Below, piece after piece: positions 38,530 through 52,850 of a stretch of 64,000 nt of DNA (its first letter is position 1; each line of letters opens with the position of its first letter). The DNA comes from Luscinia megarhynchos (Eukaryota > Chordata > Aves > Passeriformes > Turdidae), in NCBI GenBank assembly GCA_034336665.1, contig CM067566.1:19822330-19886329 (forward strand). Reading direction: 5' to 3'. The notes under the pieces are model-generated. The model made no database searches and was not told where the DNA came from. It saw only the letters and a program-made list of their open reading frames with translations. The position numbers were made by a program, and so were the translations under genes.

Positions 38530-39200
38530 AGATGAAATCAGCTCAGGAATCTTGCTATTTGAAGAAAGAGAGAGTGGCCTTTCATTTGTAAAATGCTCTA
38601 CAGTGATGCAGAAAACCAATTAAAATATATCTGAAGTATTACACTCGCTTTTAATTTCTGAGGCATCCTTCCTTTTGAAATAGAAGTCCCCGCAAATATA
38701 AATGCCTAGAATAGTAACCTATCAGTCTTGACTGGTGTACTTTGCTTGCCAGCCAGGCTAAGCACAGTTTCAGTGGTGAACAGATGTCTCTTGAAATTTA
38801 ATTGGAAAATTATATTTTTTGTTAATCCCCTCTCCAAGATATGGGGCCATTTTAATGTGTCTTACTCCTGAGTACTACAGCTGCTAATATTCTGAGTAGG
38901 GGCAGCCATGTGAAAATAAATTGGACTACCCCTCTGTAACTTACCTGGACAGAGAAAAGCCTTTTCCCTCTAAATATTAGATGTAATTTATCACACTTAA
39001 GACTGATTTTGCATCTTACAATAAAAATTTTTTACTTAGCTGGAAAAATGTTTTTTTTAATTTTTGATTAAATATGAGAAAGAACCCAACCCTAAATGCT
39101 GAACTAAACCAGTTTCTGGTGTTAATTTAGTACTCCCATGTGCAAATTCTGTACATATATTAATTAGCCAAGAGGAATTTATGTGCAAAAGAATTAGTAG
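38530..39200. promoter_or_regulatory. Candidate conserved non-coding stretch
   Basis: Largely repeat-free, compositionally mixed sequence containing TTTAATTGG near 38797, CAGCTGCTAATATTC near 38878 and TTAATTAG at 39160-39167. Suggestive of neural enhancer sequence, not demonstrated. Confidence 0.2.
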
Positions 39201-40251
39201 TTACCTAAAATCTGTAAGTGTGTAAACTATACTGTGTTCAAGTGTAATCTAATGTGAGGTAATTCAACTGATCTTTCAAATATTTGATTGCAACGTTTGG
39301 TGCTTTCCACAGTTCAGATATTTTACATGTGAACTCTTAGCATTGCAGCCTAATTTTGATATGTGACATCATTTTACATTTATAACCGCTGTCAAACCTG
39401 ATTTTATTTTGGTCATTTTAGGTTTAATTTAAAAGTGTGTCTAAGAAATTAAAGATGACATCATTAACTGTTTTTTTAAAATTATTTTTTCTTCATTCTG
39501 CATCATATATTAAAGATAGAAATAACTTTCTCTGTTCCCATTACCAAAAAGTGAATAGAGAAGGAAAGGCAATTATTTGCAAAATTTAAAAAAAAATTAT
39601 AATTTGACAGACTTTTGTTAAATCAATCTACCATAGTGTACTCAAAAAGGCACACTATAAAATAAGCTCTTATTTATTAGGAAACACCATACTTCTCATT
39701 GATAAAGGACTTCAAAAGTTCCAAGGGGTTTAGAAGAATGGAATTTATGTTTCCTTTGAAAAGGAAGGTGTAGATACAAAAAAACCCTTCTTGCTTTGAA
39801 CTTAATTTTAAGAAAGTGAACATTTGACAATACAGACAGGTTTATGGCATTGTTACAACAATTTAGTATTTTTCATACATTCAACATTGCATCTAGGAAT
39901 AGCTCTATCCTTTTTAAACTTAGTTTATCATTATGATGCTTCCATAATATAAGTGATTATTTAGACGAATTCACAGACCAACTGAGAATTTGTACCATTT
40001 TGAAATCCTTTTGATTGTAACTTGGTGGTACACAAAGAGGGATTCTAGAAGCCTAATTTTATATTTTGTTTACTGAACACCCTCCTTTAATATTGCTTTT
40101 TGAGTCTATATTTTACATCCATGTTTTCTGTGATTTGTTCAAACAGTGGGCTCAACCTATGCCTATTGTGATATTTCTTTTTCAAATGGCACACTGGTAA
40201 AAGTGCTTTCTTTCATCTGACATTTTCTTCGTCATTTTCGAGGTTTATTTT

Positions 40252-40262
40252 TTGGTTTGTTT

Positions 40263-40297
<35 letters not shown>
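40252..40297 (+). repeat. Long poly(T), T34
   Basis: TTTGGTTTGTTTG followed by 34 uninterrupted T (40264-40297), the longest homopolymer in the window. The exact length in the assembly should not be trusted. Confidence 0.95.
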
Positions 40298-41599
40298 CAC
40301 TGAAACATCCCTGCTAGGAGAGGCATTGTTGTGATCAGTGAGTTTTGTGGGTGAGGGTGATATCTACTTGTACTTTGGAATTTGATATAAAGGCTGGTAC
40401 ATCTGTCATTTCCTGCCTAAGGATCCTGTATAGAACAGTTAAACCAACTTCCCTACATCTTGCACTCTCCTTGCTTTCGACAACTTTTTTATTTTAGTTT
40501 TGGCTGCTGTGTAAGTCTCTACCTTTAGAGCCCTACTGTGCCTTTGGGATAATCATCTTTGCTGTCTGATGGATGGAGTTTTATTCACCCATGTAGGAGC
40601 AGCGGTGCACTAGTGCGTTTTGACTAGAGAGGAGAATAAATGCCTCTCTCAATCAAGGGCAAGCAGGGGGGCTGAGGAGTGGTGGAGGGGCAAGAGAAGC
40701 CCCTGAAATCTGTTGTACCCCAGGTGGAGTAAGAATGTCTGTACTGAGCAGGGATTACTGGCCCAGTGTCCCCAAAGGCCTGAAGTATACAGCTTTCCTG
40801 TGAAGTCTGTTGGGCCCATGAGATGAAAAGTAGAACTTTCCTTAACAAAGTAAGCAAAAAATGTATCAGCTTGCTATTTCTACCACATCACAGTGATCTG
40901 TTTTAAATATTAGGTAATGAATTCCTTGAGTAATTCTTCGGCCTCTCATGAACATTTCACTAAAAGTCCTTTCTGGCCTTGTATGTGCAAATGGAAACCT
41001 TGGTAAGCAATAAATTTAATTGACAGCTACCATTCTGTGTAGATTATATATATTAGGCAATGATTTCAAAAGTCTTTAAAACAACCAAATATTAATGCCT
41101 CTAAAAAATAAAATTACATTAAAAATAAGTATTTGTCTTTTACCTCAGCTTTTTTATACATTAGACTCTGAAGTCTTGCCATACTTAATTTTCTTTCTGT
41201 CTTGGTGAGTACGATATGATGGCTAGAGAAATTATAAATAAATATAATACTATGAAGTGACAAAGGATCATTAATAGAGAAAGCAGATATTTTGCCTCTA
41301 GGCAGATTAATTCTGGGACTTGGAAAAGTATGTCCTCTGTTCAATCAATACAGTTTATTCTCTTCAGCATTGGCTTTCAGTAGTAGTGGTGGACAATTAT
41401 TTTATATACACTGACAGATAGGAGGAAGACAGGGATTTTGATACAAAAATATTCTTCATACTTGTGTGTGAAGTAAAATATCTCAAATTCCTTCTCAGAG
41501 TCTCAGCTCCACAGGTGTCTATCCCATGCAGATGCATGAGAATATTTTTTTTTAATGGAATAAATGACAAGATCAGGAAATTGCAATGAGTGGGAAAAG

Positions 41600-43340
41600 G
41601 AGGGATACGGGAAGTCAGAAATCAGAGAGATTGTAGGGGTGTGGTTATCATCAGAATAAAGTGCTCACAAATGTCAGCTGAGGTAGACATTAAAGGGATG
41701 ATTAAAAGAAAATTTTATTAAGCTATAAGAGTAAGGGAGAGAATCAGGAAAATTATTATTTCACTTAGAAGTGAAAGGCTATGTAGATATGATAAAGATA
41801 TACATGGGAGACAAAAGCTGGAAGCATCCAAGATAAAAGCAAAACCAGGAGTCTGATGTATGTAAGACAAGCAGGACCAGATAGGTGTCACCACAGAATT
41901 CTAAGTGATATAGAGCAAAGCATGCTATGTCTTCTTTTAAATAAATCTCTTAGGGAAAAAAAAGGGTACTGTTTTGTTGGAGAATAGGAAATGCAGTGCT
42001 TATATTTAAGTAGTGGAGAAGGTGGAAAAGAAGGGGGATAAAGGTCTAAAAGTGTGACCTCATCTTTTATCAAACTGTAGAGCAGAGTTTATATGAAAAA
42101 AAATTAAGTTACTGACATAAAGAGCAAGGGAAGATAGCATGAAAATTGAAAATGCCTTTACTGAAAAGAGTTCATACAAACCAATCTGATAACTTTCTTT
42201 GAAAAGATAACCAATTTTCTAGACAAAGAAAATTTAGTAATCTCTCTCCTTGGACTTCAGCAATCAGTTGATACTGTGCCACCTGGGAAATTTATTTGTG
42301 CACCTAAGGAAGATGGGTACTACTAAAGGAATCAAAAAATATGTAAGAAATTCACTTAAATGAGATGACAATTGGTTTTCTTGCAAAGGTAAGCATTATA
42401 AGAAATTACTTGAGTCAAGTATGAGCCTTAAGAATATTTTTGCTTTATATTTTAAAGCAAAGTGAGTGCAAATATAATAAGGAGACTTGATTATGAAACA
42501 AATACGATAAACATCATGAAATTGTGTGATAATTAGATTGCATTAGATGAAGGATTAGAAAACATTCTAGCCTTTAGGATTTAAATCTTAAAAAAGACCA
42601 AGAATAAGTTGTAAATTCAGTTTGGGGATAATGATATGGGAGCAGTAGAAAAAGAGAAGAATTTAATAAATTAGGGAAGTGTTACTAGGAGTACTAGTGA
42701 CAAGCAAATTTATTTTTGCAATATAAGGCTGCATCAATTTGAGTGCTGCTGTGAGAGAAACAGACATAGTCAGGTCATTTAAGAAGTCATTCATGAGACT
42801 TCCTCTGAAAAATTGTTCTGTTATTCTAGTCAACCATTTTCAGGACGAATTAAGCTTACTTTTAAGCATTCAGAAAAAGCTGTCTAATAACCATGGAATA
42901 TAGACTTAGCTGTGGAAGAGAAGACTAAAAGGGCTTTGCTTATTCAGACTTAAGGCTCTGACAGACGTGCTGTGGCAAGCTAAAATTGGATGGCAGAAGT
43001 TGTTGCTATCCTCAAGGCAAGAATACTTGAGGCTCCTTTGAATCACTTTGTGAACCACTGCTTTGTATATTAGGGTAAACCAAAACTGGAATTCTTTTAC
43101 TTTAATACACCCAGCTGAAGAGTGAAATAGTACATGAGTTCTTTCACTGGCACACCATATAACCCTTCCCTGGAGGCTTTAGTGCCCATCAGAAGGGTGG
43201 AGCAGATGGTAACTATTCCTGCTGCCTGGTTTTCAGCCACTGCTACATTTACCTCAGAGCCTTAAGAAAGTAAGTGGGGAGAGGAGATGTGATTGCTCTT
43301 CATAAATATACTGGGAATAAATATCAGCAGAACCTTAAAG
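41600..43340 (+). mobile_element. Ancient, degraded CR1-family LINE fragment
   Basis: The + strand preserves reverse-transcriptase phrases of CR1 elements. From 42195, codons give FFEKITNFLDKENLV, then after small frameshifts a LDFS stretch and a VDTVP-like stretch ending near GTGCCACCTGGGAAA (about 42276-42290). Upstream, GCAGGACCAGATAGGTGTCAC (about 41871) and GGAGAATAGGAAATGCAGTG (about 41979) fall where the family has its AGPDGIHP and cellular-clone-like segments. Downstream similarity (a GGCTGCATCAA-type segment near 42727; GGAGATGTGATTGCTCT near 43281) is weaker. Multiple frameshifts and stops show long inactivity. Ends are approximate. Confidence 0.65.
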
Positions 43341-44696
43341 AACAATATTGTCATAACAGCAAATACGTACCACTCTATGTTTAGTTTAGGAACTCAAAAA
43401 AAAAAAGAGTAATTCAACTCTCTGAGATTTAGTTAACATAAAAATATCTTGATAATTTTGAAATGGAACTTCATCCATTTAGAATAACAGAATTACACAG
43501 ATATTTTCCTTCCAGTAAGTTTGTGTACTCCTAAGAAAAGGGAAGAAGAAAACAACAAAAGGTGGGCCGTGCTTCTAAGGCCTTAGTTCCACAATGCTGG
43601 ATTAAACTGTTGTTAGCAATATCTACACCAAGATCAAGCTATGTTCTGTAAGATGTTTAAAGAGCAGCACACACTTCTTAATGTGAGGTTTGTAGTAAGA
43701 GTGCCGTCTAAAGATATTAGTACTTGCACTTCTGTTTTTCTGTAAACATTTTTTTTTCTTGACATGGTAGTATTGTCCAGTTTTTAAGAGGTTCAGATTT
43801 TCTATGGCTTGATTGTAATAAATAACTTAAATAGGTATCATTCTTATCATTACAGTGCTTCTTAATGATCGATAAGCAAGGCGACTGAATTTTGATAAAT
43901 GTTTTACATAAGCTGAATGTAAACCATATGGAATTTAGCATTACTGAGACTTTTTAGGTGGATTAATACTATGTTATTCCACTCTGTGCCTTCAAAATAC
44001 TGTTAGCAAGTTATATTTCTGAATATGGTCTACTTGACATAGTCAATGAATATGTAGTGAACATAGTACATTGATATCTTTATAGTGGACTGTAATGAAG
44101 ACAGTTCTGTGCTTCAGGAACAGAAAGTCATTCTAGTAAATAGTATTAAATAGGCAATGTATAAAATATTGCACTGCTTCTGTGAGAGCAGATTAGAGAG
44201 TTAAACGGGATATATTTTATTTTGGGTTTCATTCCTACCTACTACTAATAGAAGGTATATGCTTATCATTAATTCACAACATTTTAGGCTTATGTAGAAA
44301 GAACTGGTTCCTAAACCTTTAAGTGGATGTGATTTTTTAAAAAATTCTAAATTCTAAATTATTTATTTTGTGGGGATGAATTAATTACTTTCAGGTCAAT
44401 GGCATGTTCACAGTTCTTCCATCTATAACCATTGTCTTTGTGAGCCTGTAGTCCTCTAGTGTTTAACATCAAGAGTTGATGTGTCACCATAGTTTTGCAA
44501 AGTGTGACTATGAAAATAACATGAGTGGTGGGATTTGACAGATTCCTAAATGTTCAAAAGTCATTTATAAGCATAGTGTGAGAAGAAAATTAATAAGACA
44601 GAAAGTTTGTAAAGATAGCAGGTGATAGATGTTTATTTTATCAATTTTATGCTTGCAATGATGGCTAAAGAGGATAATTTGTTTCATTGGTGGATT

Positions 44697-44716
44697 TTTG
44701 TTTTGTTTTTGTTTTC
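44697..44716 (+). repeat. T/G-rich tract (TTTTG units)
   Basis: Short copy of the TTTTG-type pattern found at several other places on the sense strand. Confidence 0.75.
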
Positions 44717-46996
44717 GTAAGAGCTAAAATACTTGTTTTGATGGACTTGCTTTACATAGCATTCAGGACTCAGAAATCATGACAAATTTAATTTAAATGA
44801 GGTTAGATGAGAATACAATCATGTTAATCTCTGTGCTAACTCTAGGTATGTTGTCCTTTAAAACAGTTTTCTTTAATCTATTTTGTTAACTTTTATTCTC
44901 AGGTTTATTAACTTTTTATATTAATTTATACCACTTCTATTACAGAAATTTTAATTATAAAAACCTATGCATACCTTTGTGATCATGTGTAGAAATCCTC
45001 ATTAATTTCTTATTCAGAAAAAACCTGTTCATGAGTTCCATTTTGCTTTTTTTTTGCTTTGCTTTTATGTGGCCTTTACATGTGTATACAAATGGCACAA
45101 CAGTAAGATAGTGAATATTTTATTTACTGATTAATTTTCTTTTGTGTATTTAAGAATATGAGAATTAGCTTTCCTTATGCAACACATACATCCTAAGGAA
45201 ATATATTCAATACACGTTCTGTAGTTCCCCACATCCTATTTTGGTTTCTGCCACAAACTGAAAGTGAAGTTACATGTGAATAAGAAGTTTAAAAATAGGC
45301 TAGAAGTATCTTGTGAAATATAACAGGAAATCTACCGAGATATATTTTTATCTGGAATTTTCTGTAGTGGGCAAAAATGAGCATGTTGTGCCTTTCAGTT
45401 CCGCTTAAGATCGTTGCAGAAACTTGTAATCTGTCACATTTTTAGTCATGTGCACATGTCAATCAGATGAATATATAATATATACTGCAATCATAACATA
45501 TTTACAGAAAGAGACACAGTTCTAAGAATAAAGTGAAATGAGTGGCAAAACCCCTCCACAATAAAACTGCACTTGCAGAAGTTAATAATTCTGACTTTGC
45601 AGCAATATGTTAAGGCTGGGATCACTATACTCTTGTTGACATGTGACTTCTCACTTATTTAATGAAAAATAATTACAATTAATAACAAATATATATCACT
45701 AGTATTAAGAGGTTGCTTCCCAATGGCAATGAATACGTAAGTTAAGGAAAAAGGAGAAACAGAAATTAAGATCTATGAATAAATTTGGGGTATTTTTACA
45801 CTAATTTTTATGTACAGCAGCATTGAAATTCTGGAAGCAATTTCCCATTGAAATATTCAGGCAAAAGAATTGTAACCTATCAAGAAATTATGTAAAATTA
45901 TGCCTATGATAAGCAAGTGTACTCTGTATGTAGCAAGAAACTTCTAGGCAGGTATTTTAGTATTATGGACTGGATTAGTGGAGAGCTACAAACCTCTTGC
46001 TCATAACAACTGAAGTAGTGACTCAGTTCTTCATTTAACTCTGGTGTATATGCAAGGAAATGGAAGCAGGAACAAGACAGTAGTATCAATTTCATGGCAA
46101 TTAGCAAGATTGTTCAACTGCTGTAGAAAAATGGGGAAAACAGCACCTAATTTAACAGAAATTTGGGGAGAGTAGTCAATTTTCTAATTATTTTCTGTCA
46201 ATTATTATGTATGGATGCATCTACTAACGACACAGAGGATGTGATTTGGGCATTTGGGTGTGAATTCAGCCTCAGTCTATGTTTGGAGTCTTTCTGTGCA
46301 TGTTTCTGAGCACCACTGAGCATTTTGAAGCATTGATTTGTTCCAGGGTTGTCTTTAGATTGCCAGGCAGTGTGTAGCACTTGCAGTGCAGGTGCAAGGC
46401 CTTCCATCAGTTTGTTCTCTGTGCCTGCACAGTGTCTGCCAAAGATTGGCAGGTGATGCAGACTTTGCTGCTCATTAGGATGTAATGTAAAGAGACACAA
46501 CAAATTGCAGTCATCCTTCCCTTTGTATGCTGCAGGTACTATAGACACACACACACTGAAACTTCCATGGCTGCTTGAGATTTAATGATATAAAAAAATT
46601 CAACATTTTGTCTAGTATGTGCCAAGTAATTTGTTTTGCTTGTTTTAGCTTTCCTCTCACGATTTATTATTTTATTTTTTAACCGAAAAAAAATAGTAAC
46701 AGTATCTGTCATACAAAAAACCTCTAATTATAGAAGGTATATGTTACATCTATGAGCTTTTTTTAACCTCAGAAATATCTTATGAATGAACCAAATGCTC
46801 ACAATTGTGTTTATATTTTGGAAAAAGATATTTGAAATGCAATTTAACAGATCTCTGTTGATTGCATACTGGACAAGTCTACTATTCCAGTGCATGTATG
46901 CTCCTTAAAGTTAGCAAAACTTAATTTTTATATGAATGTGAATAACTGTTAGTTTAGGAATTTTGAGTTAATCAATCAGATAGATCTATAAAAATG

Positions 46997-47006
46997 GGTA
47001 GGTAGG

Positions 47007-47044
<38 letters not shown>
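46997..47044 (+). repeat. (GGTA)3(GATA)9 microsatellite
   Basis: Three GGTA units at 46997-47008 followed by nine perfect GATA units at 47009-47044. The perfect tetranucleotide array is likely polymorphic. Confidence 0.97.
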
Positions 47045-47045
<1 letters not shown>

Positions 47046-50000
47046 CCTAATTGATTGCTCTGGCCTATTTAGTGTTTTTGCTGTTTTTTCAATTTAAGTC
47101 AGTGTAAATTGAGCAAAGAGGTTTGTATGTATTTTGGTTGGTGACGATGAAGAATTTTAGGTGTAAATATATTTCTTCTGCAACCAAAACAGAATGTTTT
47201 GCTTGCTTGTCCCAGATGGCTTCATGTAAGAAGATCATATTTAGATTGAGGAGCAGACGTTATTATTTGAGGACATTTAAGAGTCAATTATGGATTATGT
47301 TCATAGACTAAAAGATTTTTTATAGAGGTGCTTGGCATTGCTATCCTACTTTTGTGTAATTTGATTTTAAATTTACATATGTGTAACAGATTAGAAGAAA
47401 TGATTCATTGAAATAAGGATGCAGTAGTCAGTGATGTAAAATAAATATAAATTATTAATAATTCAACAGCACTGAAAAAGCTGAAAAGACTGATGAATGC
47501 CAGCAAAACATGTTATATAACCAGCAATAATGGGTTAATATTTTTTTGTGTGGATGACCCAATTCCAAGTGATGTTTTAAGTGCTGTTTCTGAAGAATAT
47601 ATTGGACAGAAACCTTCACTGTTTATCACTAGATGTGCCCATCTCTTTAGTGTCTTTTTTCCATCACAAGCATATTGATTAAAGTGATTCAAAGGAATAG
47701 GGTTCTTCCCTAGTTCTCCATTTCCTTTATGCTCACCTTAGAGCAAGATATTTGAGACCAGGGATTCTGAAGAATGTAGATGTTCATAGAATTGTCATTG
47801 TATACTGTATGTATAGTCAGATTCAAACCTGGCTTGCTCACTCCGTTTTATCTGGTGGTTGGGTGAGAGAGATGAAGGGCAAGAGGAGTTGCCTGTTTGT
47901 TTTCCTGTAATATTCCTACATTTTGCTTCTTTCAGCTCTCTGTACTGCACTATTTATCTCATCATTTAATGGGAAAGAGTTATGCTCATCACTGATTCCC
48001 TGAGGCATCTATGTTATTTTCCAGAGTAGAAAAAAACTGCAGTAACTCTGAGTAAGAAAGTGAAAAATTTATAAATCACTCCAATTTGTCTGTAATTTGA
48101 AACCTGTTTCTGGGCATGGTTCACTTAATTCCTTCGTTTTCTTAATAAACATGAAACAGTATGTTTCTGTACATGCCTGTATGAAACAGTTCTAACTGTC
48201 TTTGCTGCCAAAATAGTTGCTCTATGGAACATGTTTGGACCTAAGGCTGAAAAGGGAAATTTTTTGCTCACTAGTAAGATCCATGGTCGAGGATTAAGTT
48301 GGCCAAACCCTACTGACATCCCGGTAAGCAGACATGTATTTCTGTATTTTTTGTAGGTGGATTCAGTGCAGACTACGCAGCACCCTGGCCACATTGAGGA
48401 ATCATGTAAAATGAATGTATGTGCTCGTAAGTGAATTATTTATGAAGTGACACTCCAACTCTAAGGGATGTTGGATCACAAAATCCATGAACTCTCTTTA
48501 CTCTTATGTTGAGACATTGATTCCCAGGGGGCAGGGTTACTGCAGAACTAAGTGGACCTTTAAAGCAAAGCTATTGGAAAAAACACAAAGCAAAACATGA
48601 TAAATAATGATAAAAACTGCTGAAAACAAGAGATTTAGATCACATTTTGGATGCATTTGGAGTGATATTAAATGGAGTCAAGAATCCAAAACAGGAAAAC
48701 AAATGGTGCATGAGAAAGGTTTGGTGAGCAGAACTGATCATAAGTGGAGGAAGAGGATCAAATACCGTCAAATTCAGGAGTATGACTAGGATGAAAACAC
48801 TCACCATTTTTTCCTTTGTTCCATCTTTGAAAGGACTGAAATTTGATTAGATGGCTTATTGAATTAGTAACTGGGAGATGAGTGTGAACAAGGTTGAATT
48901 TTTAGTGCTTGAATCAATGAAATGTTTGTGGTTTGCAGAAAAAAACCAAAAAAATCTGACGCTGGTGATATGCTAGATAAACAAAGAAAAAAAATATACC
49001 TCAGGACTGAAATTCTGTAAATCCAGAAGGAGTCTTAATATTTGAAAATCTTTGTCTTGATTTGGGGGCATGAGAGAAGGTGTGGAGGAGGATTCAGCTG
49101 AAGCAGCGTTGGGTCCTTCAGATTTTGCTGAAAGAAATGTCTCTACAAGGAAATGGAGGTAGATGCAAAGAAGAAACCAAACATGCTACATGACTATCAG
49201 CAGATAGGGAAATCAACTCACATGGTACACATACAGTTTGGTTGCTAAAGACAGCTGAATTCACTTGGCTAGAGAGCTCCAGACTAAAATAATTGTATCA
49301 AGGACTGTACAACTGCCAGTATCAAAACCATGTATACAGAAAACCTCTGACTCTACAGCCACCACTAAACTATATACATCACATAAAAACAAAGGCTATA
49401 GTGCCCACTCCAATTTTATATGCATATATATATATCTATATGTACACACCAATTTTTATATTAATTTTCTATATGTATTTGGATATTACTCTATATATCA
49501 TCTCATGATTTAGAGAAAGGCTGAATATTTTCTCCTAAAAAATTTGTTTAGTCATATCCTTCGTCATAAGAAGCAACAAAAGAGGATATTTGAATAATAA
49601 CTTTCCAACAAGGTATTTTTCTTAGGAATAAAGCATAACTTCAGCTGCTGAAGTTTGTGATGTAAATCTGGTATAACCGTGTGAGAAAACTACATTATAC
49701 TTGTAACAAAACTGTATATTGTGACTTGCCTTCACAGTATGGCTTTTCAACTGTATGAACAAAAATGCTGAAAAATACTTTTTCTCTCCTGATTGTTATG
49801 CATTTATGTCTGAATTAGCTCACCCTTTGTGTTTATCCCTTCAAAACTGATAGTCTGCCACTTATTTCCATTTGGAGTAATTAGTTCTGAGTGGAGGAAT
49901 TTATGATACAGTAGGGGCTTTGACCTCTCTATTGTGCTGAAATATATTATCAAACTTCAAAGTCAGTAGGCTGCTACCATATTGATTTTGTTTTCTGTGG

Positions 50001-52479
50001 ACAAAATCAATGAGCAAAATTAAAATAAAAAAATCAATTCTTTCATTTATGAATTGATTCAGGCTTTTTATGTGTACATTGTTTATTGAATCTTGATTGC
50101 TAGTCTGGAACTTTAGTAATCCTGCATAAAAAAAAATTAATAAAATACACAAAGAAAATTACAGTAAAGACATACAGGAATGAGAAGGAAAAAGATGCAA
50201 ACGAGATCAAGAAAAACATAGTTTTCTATTGGAATGCATTGTTTAGGAATATCAGAGAACTATAAAGATTGGTATCAACAGCTTTGTCAAAAAAATCAGC
50301 ACACAGGTTGTTTCTTTTGCATTTTCTATCCCTTTTCTTTAGTTCAATTGGTGCTTAGAAATGGTGTGTGAACTACCTCCAGTTCATGGACCATATTTTG
50401 AGTTCAGAGCTCTTGAAAATCTTACCTTAAGATGAGAAAAAATGAGGAAAACCCACGAAAATATTTAAGATGCAACATTTTGCAGAAATAAATGCACTAA
50501 GTATACAAACATTTTTGTAAAAATTTCAGCCTTTTTCTGAATACAGACATTATCTAAGAAAAAAATTTAAACCTGGAACATATATAGGCATTGTTAAGTA
50601 CTTCTGATCAGATTCTTATCTCAAATAAAGCAATTTTATTTCAATAAAATTATTCTTCAACCAGAAATGAAATCAGAACTGTGTCTTCTGTGTTCATTGC
50701 AATTTCATTCTTCTGTATTTAATTTTCTGGTCAGAGGCAATTGCGAAGAAAGAACCCTTAAAAAAAAAGTGCAACTACTCTAATTTTCAGATTTCAGAGA
50801 GTTTAGCAGTCAAGCAATTTGTATGGAATAAAAGCACTTCTATATTGCCTCCTGCTACAATACCAGTGGGGAAAGGGCAGCAAAACAGTGGGAGGCCAAA
50901 TGAAGAGTTTTTTCTTCTGTTACATCAACTTGCAAGATACTGGGAGCTTCAGAAATCACAAGTGGTAATATAGCTTTTATGAACTATTTCTTTCCTCTTT
51001 GCCTCCTACGGCTGCTTCATTGTTGGGCAGTGTCTTTTTTTATGTCAGAATGGGGGAGTGAAAAATATCTGTGACAATAGATATTGTTTCTGTTTGCCGT
51101 TGTCCTGCTTGGATGAGAGAAAAAATACATCCATTTGACTCTCAATTTCCTATCTTTTAGAAAGATGTTAATTTAGAGCTTTTAAAGCCAAATATGAATT
51201 GTCTTACTCATATGAGCTGGATATACCCAGAGATTTCTTCTATAAGTAGAGACCACTTTTTTTGCATTATCACTTTATTTTCAATTGTTTTATACAAGAA
51301 TACTAAAGAACAAGCTGTGTCAGTAGAAAACTGTCAGGGAAGTTGTGATATGCAATTTTTTTAGCTAGTTACAAAGCAAGTTAGATAAATTATTAGTAGG
51401 AATATTATATGAAGTGGCAACCAGTGGGAAAGGAAGCAGTATGGTGCAAGATCTCTTTGTCTCCTCTTAATACTTCTCCTTCTGGTGAATGTGTACTGCC
51501 ACAATTTGTAGAGGCACTCTCAATGATGCCAAATGCAATTTTACATGTAAACAGAGAAGTAGATATGGTCTTTGCAGTAGTACAGAGCTTGCTAAACTAT
51601 CTGCCAAACCTAGACTAAAGGCTTAAATTAAGTAAACTTGCACCACCCAGATCACACTTTAGTCTTAGGGTGATCAATACAATTTAATTCAAGCAAATTG
51701 TTTTTGCAAAGGCTCATAAACAATTTAAAACCTTCATCTGAGATTTCTCAAGCTTATAAAAAAACTCTGTCCCTACTCATCCTTCGTTTAGGCCCATAAG
51801 CACAGACTCTTGGATTCACCCAGTCATCATTTAAAAAGTCTGGACAATCCATGCTTTAACACATTTCTCATTTTACTCTTTGAGAGTCATTCAAAAGACT
51901 GAATTTTGCTGAGCTAGTAAAAGATAGCTTTGTACTCTCAAATGCACTGGCTATATTTAAATTTCCAATGTATACTTAATTATGCATTCTTACAAACTCA
52001 GTATTATCTCCCTTTTCATTGGGGAAAAATTAAGCCATTGTGCTTGGAGACATTATATCTGACTTTTGACATTTCATTTAGGGAAAACTATAAATATGTG
52101 AAACACTATTCTATCTTCTCTGTTGTTCTCAGTATTTTACCAGAATCTACATTAAGAGCAAATATGATGAATGTGAAAAATGTTCTATATCCTTTCCCTC
52201 ACCATGAATATGTCTACAATTTCACTGTTTAGCATTAAGCTCTTTGTTTTTGTTGGAATGTGTTCCTGAAATATCAAGAAGTCACAATTGAATTCTATTC
52301 TCCACCATACCCCAGTAGATTACTATTTCACCAGATAGTTTTCCTTTGATCTGTAGTTCCTAGGAATGGCATCTATCACAGGAAACCAGTTTGTTGTCCT
52401 TTCTAAGGAATTTATAGTGCTAATGAGGAAAAAAAAGAAAAGGCTTGTTATGACCCCTGGCAGTTAACACAGAGCCCTC

Positions 52480-52850
52480 AATATTCTTCAGTGGTGGAAT
52501 TCATGAAAGGCATTAATGTTTCTACATTTAGTTTAAAATTAATTTTCTTTCAAATCAGATTAGTTTTCACGTTTAGATAGTCTTAGTTTAGCCCAGTAAC
52601 TCTATTTTTAATAGCAAGTGCCAAACAAACCAATTTAAAAAAATCTATTTTTTATTATTTAGTCATATAAATACTGTATTTATTTATGAATTTTCTATGA
52701 GAAATATGACAGAGAAAAATGTTCTACTGGACTTTAATAAACCTCATTATGATCTAAAGCCTATTTTATCAGGCTTAATTATCTGTTTATGCTACATTTT
52801 GCAGAGTTTTTATTCAGGAAAGCAGGATTTTCAATTGGCTTTTGACACAA
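52480..52850. promoter_or_regulatory. Candidate conserved non-coding stretch
   Basis: Repeat-free AT-rich sequence with TTAATTTTC, TTTAGTCATATAAATACTG and GGCTTAATTATCTG-type motifs. Proposed only from texture and homeodomain-like cores; conservation untested. Confidence 0.15.

Larger units (their letters stand above)
25921..41599. other. Intronic AT-rich sequence, no gene seen
   Basis: Unique sequence with T-rich tracts (26894-27048, 33714-33781, 36720-36780, 40252-40297), a TTTG microsatellite (29984-30000), a GC-rich hairpin (32763-32785), and one unusually long ORF (30182-30730). There is an acceptor-like site at 33786, homeodomain-motif clusters near 33907-34024 and 38530-39200, and a locally GC-richer stretch at 40560-40850 that I could not assign. 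No transposon body was recognised. Confidence 0.65.

Noticed and set aside
48600..48790. Lys/Arg-rich 60-codon ORF as a retrocopy
   Set aside because: Composition is A/G-rich and no parent gene is recognised.
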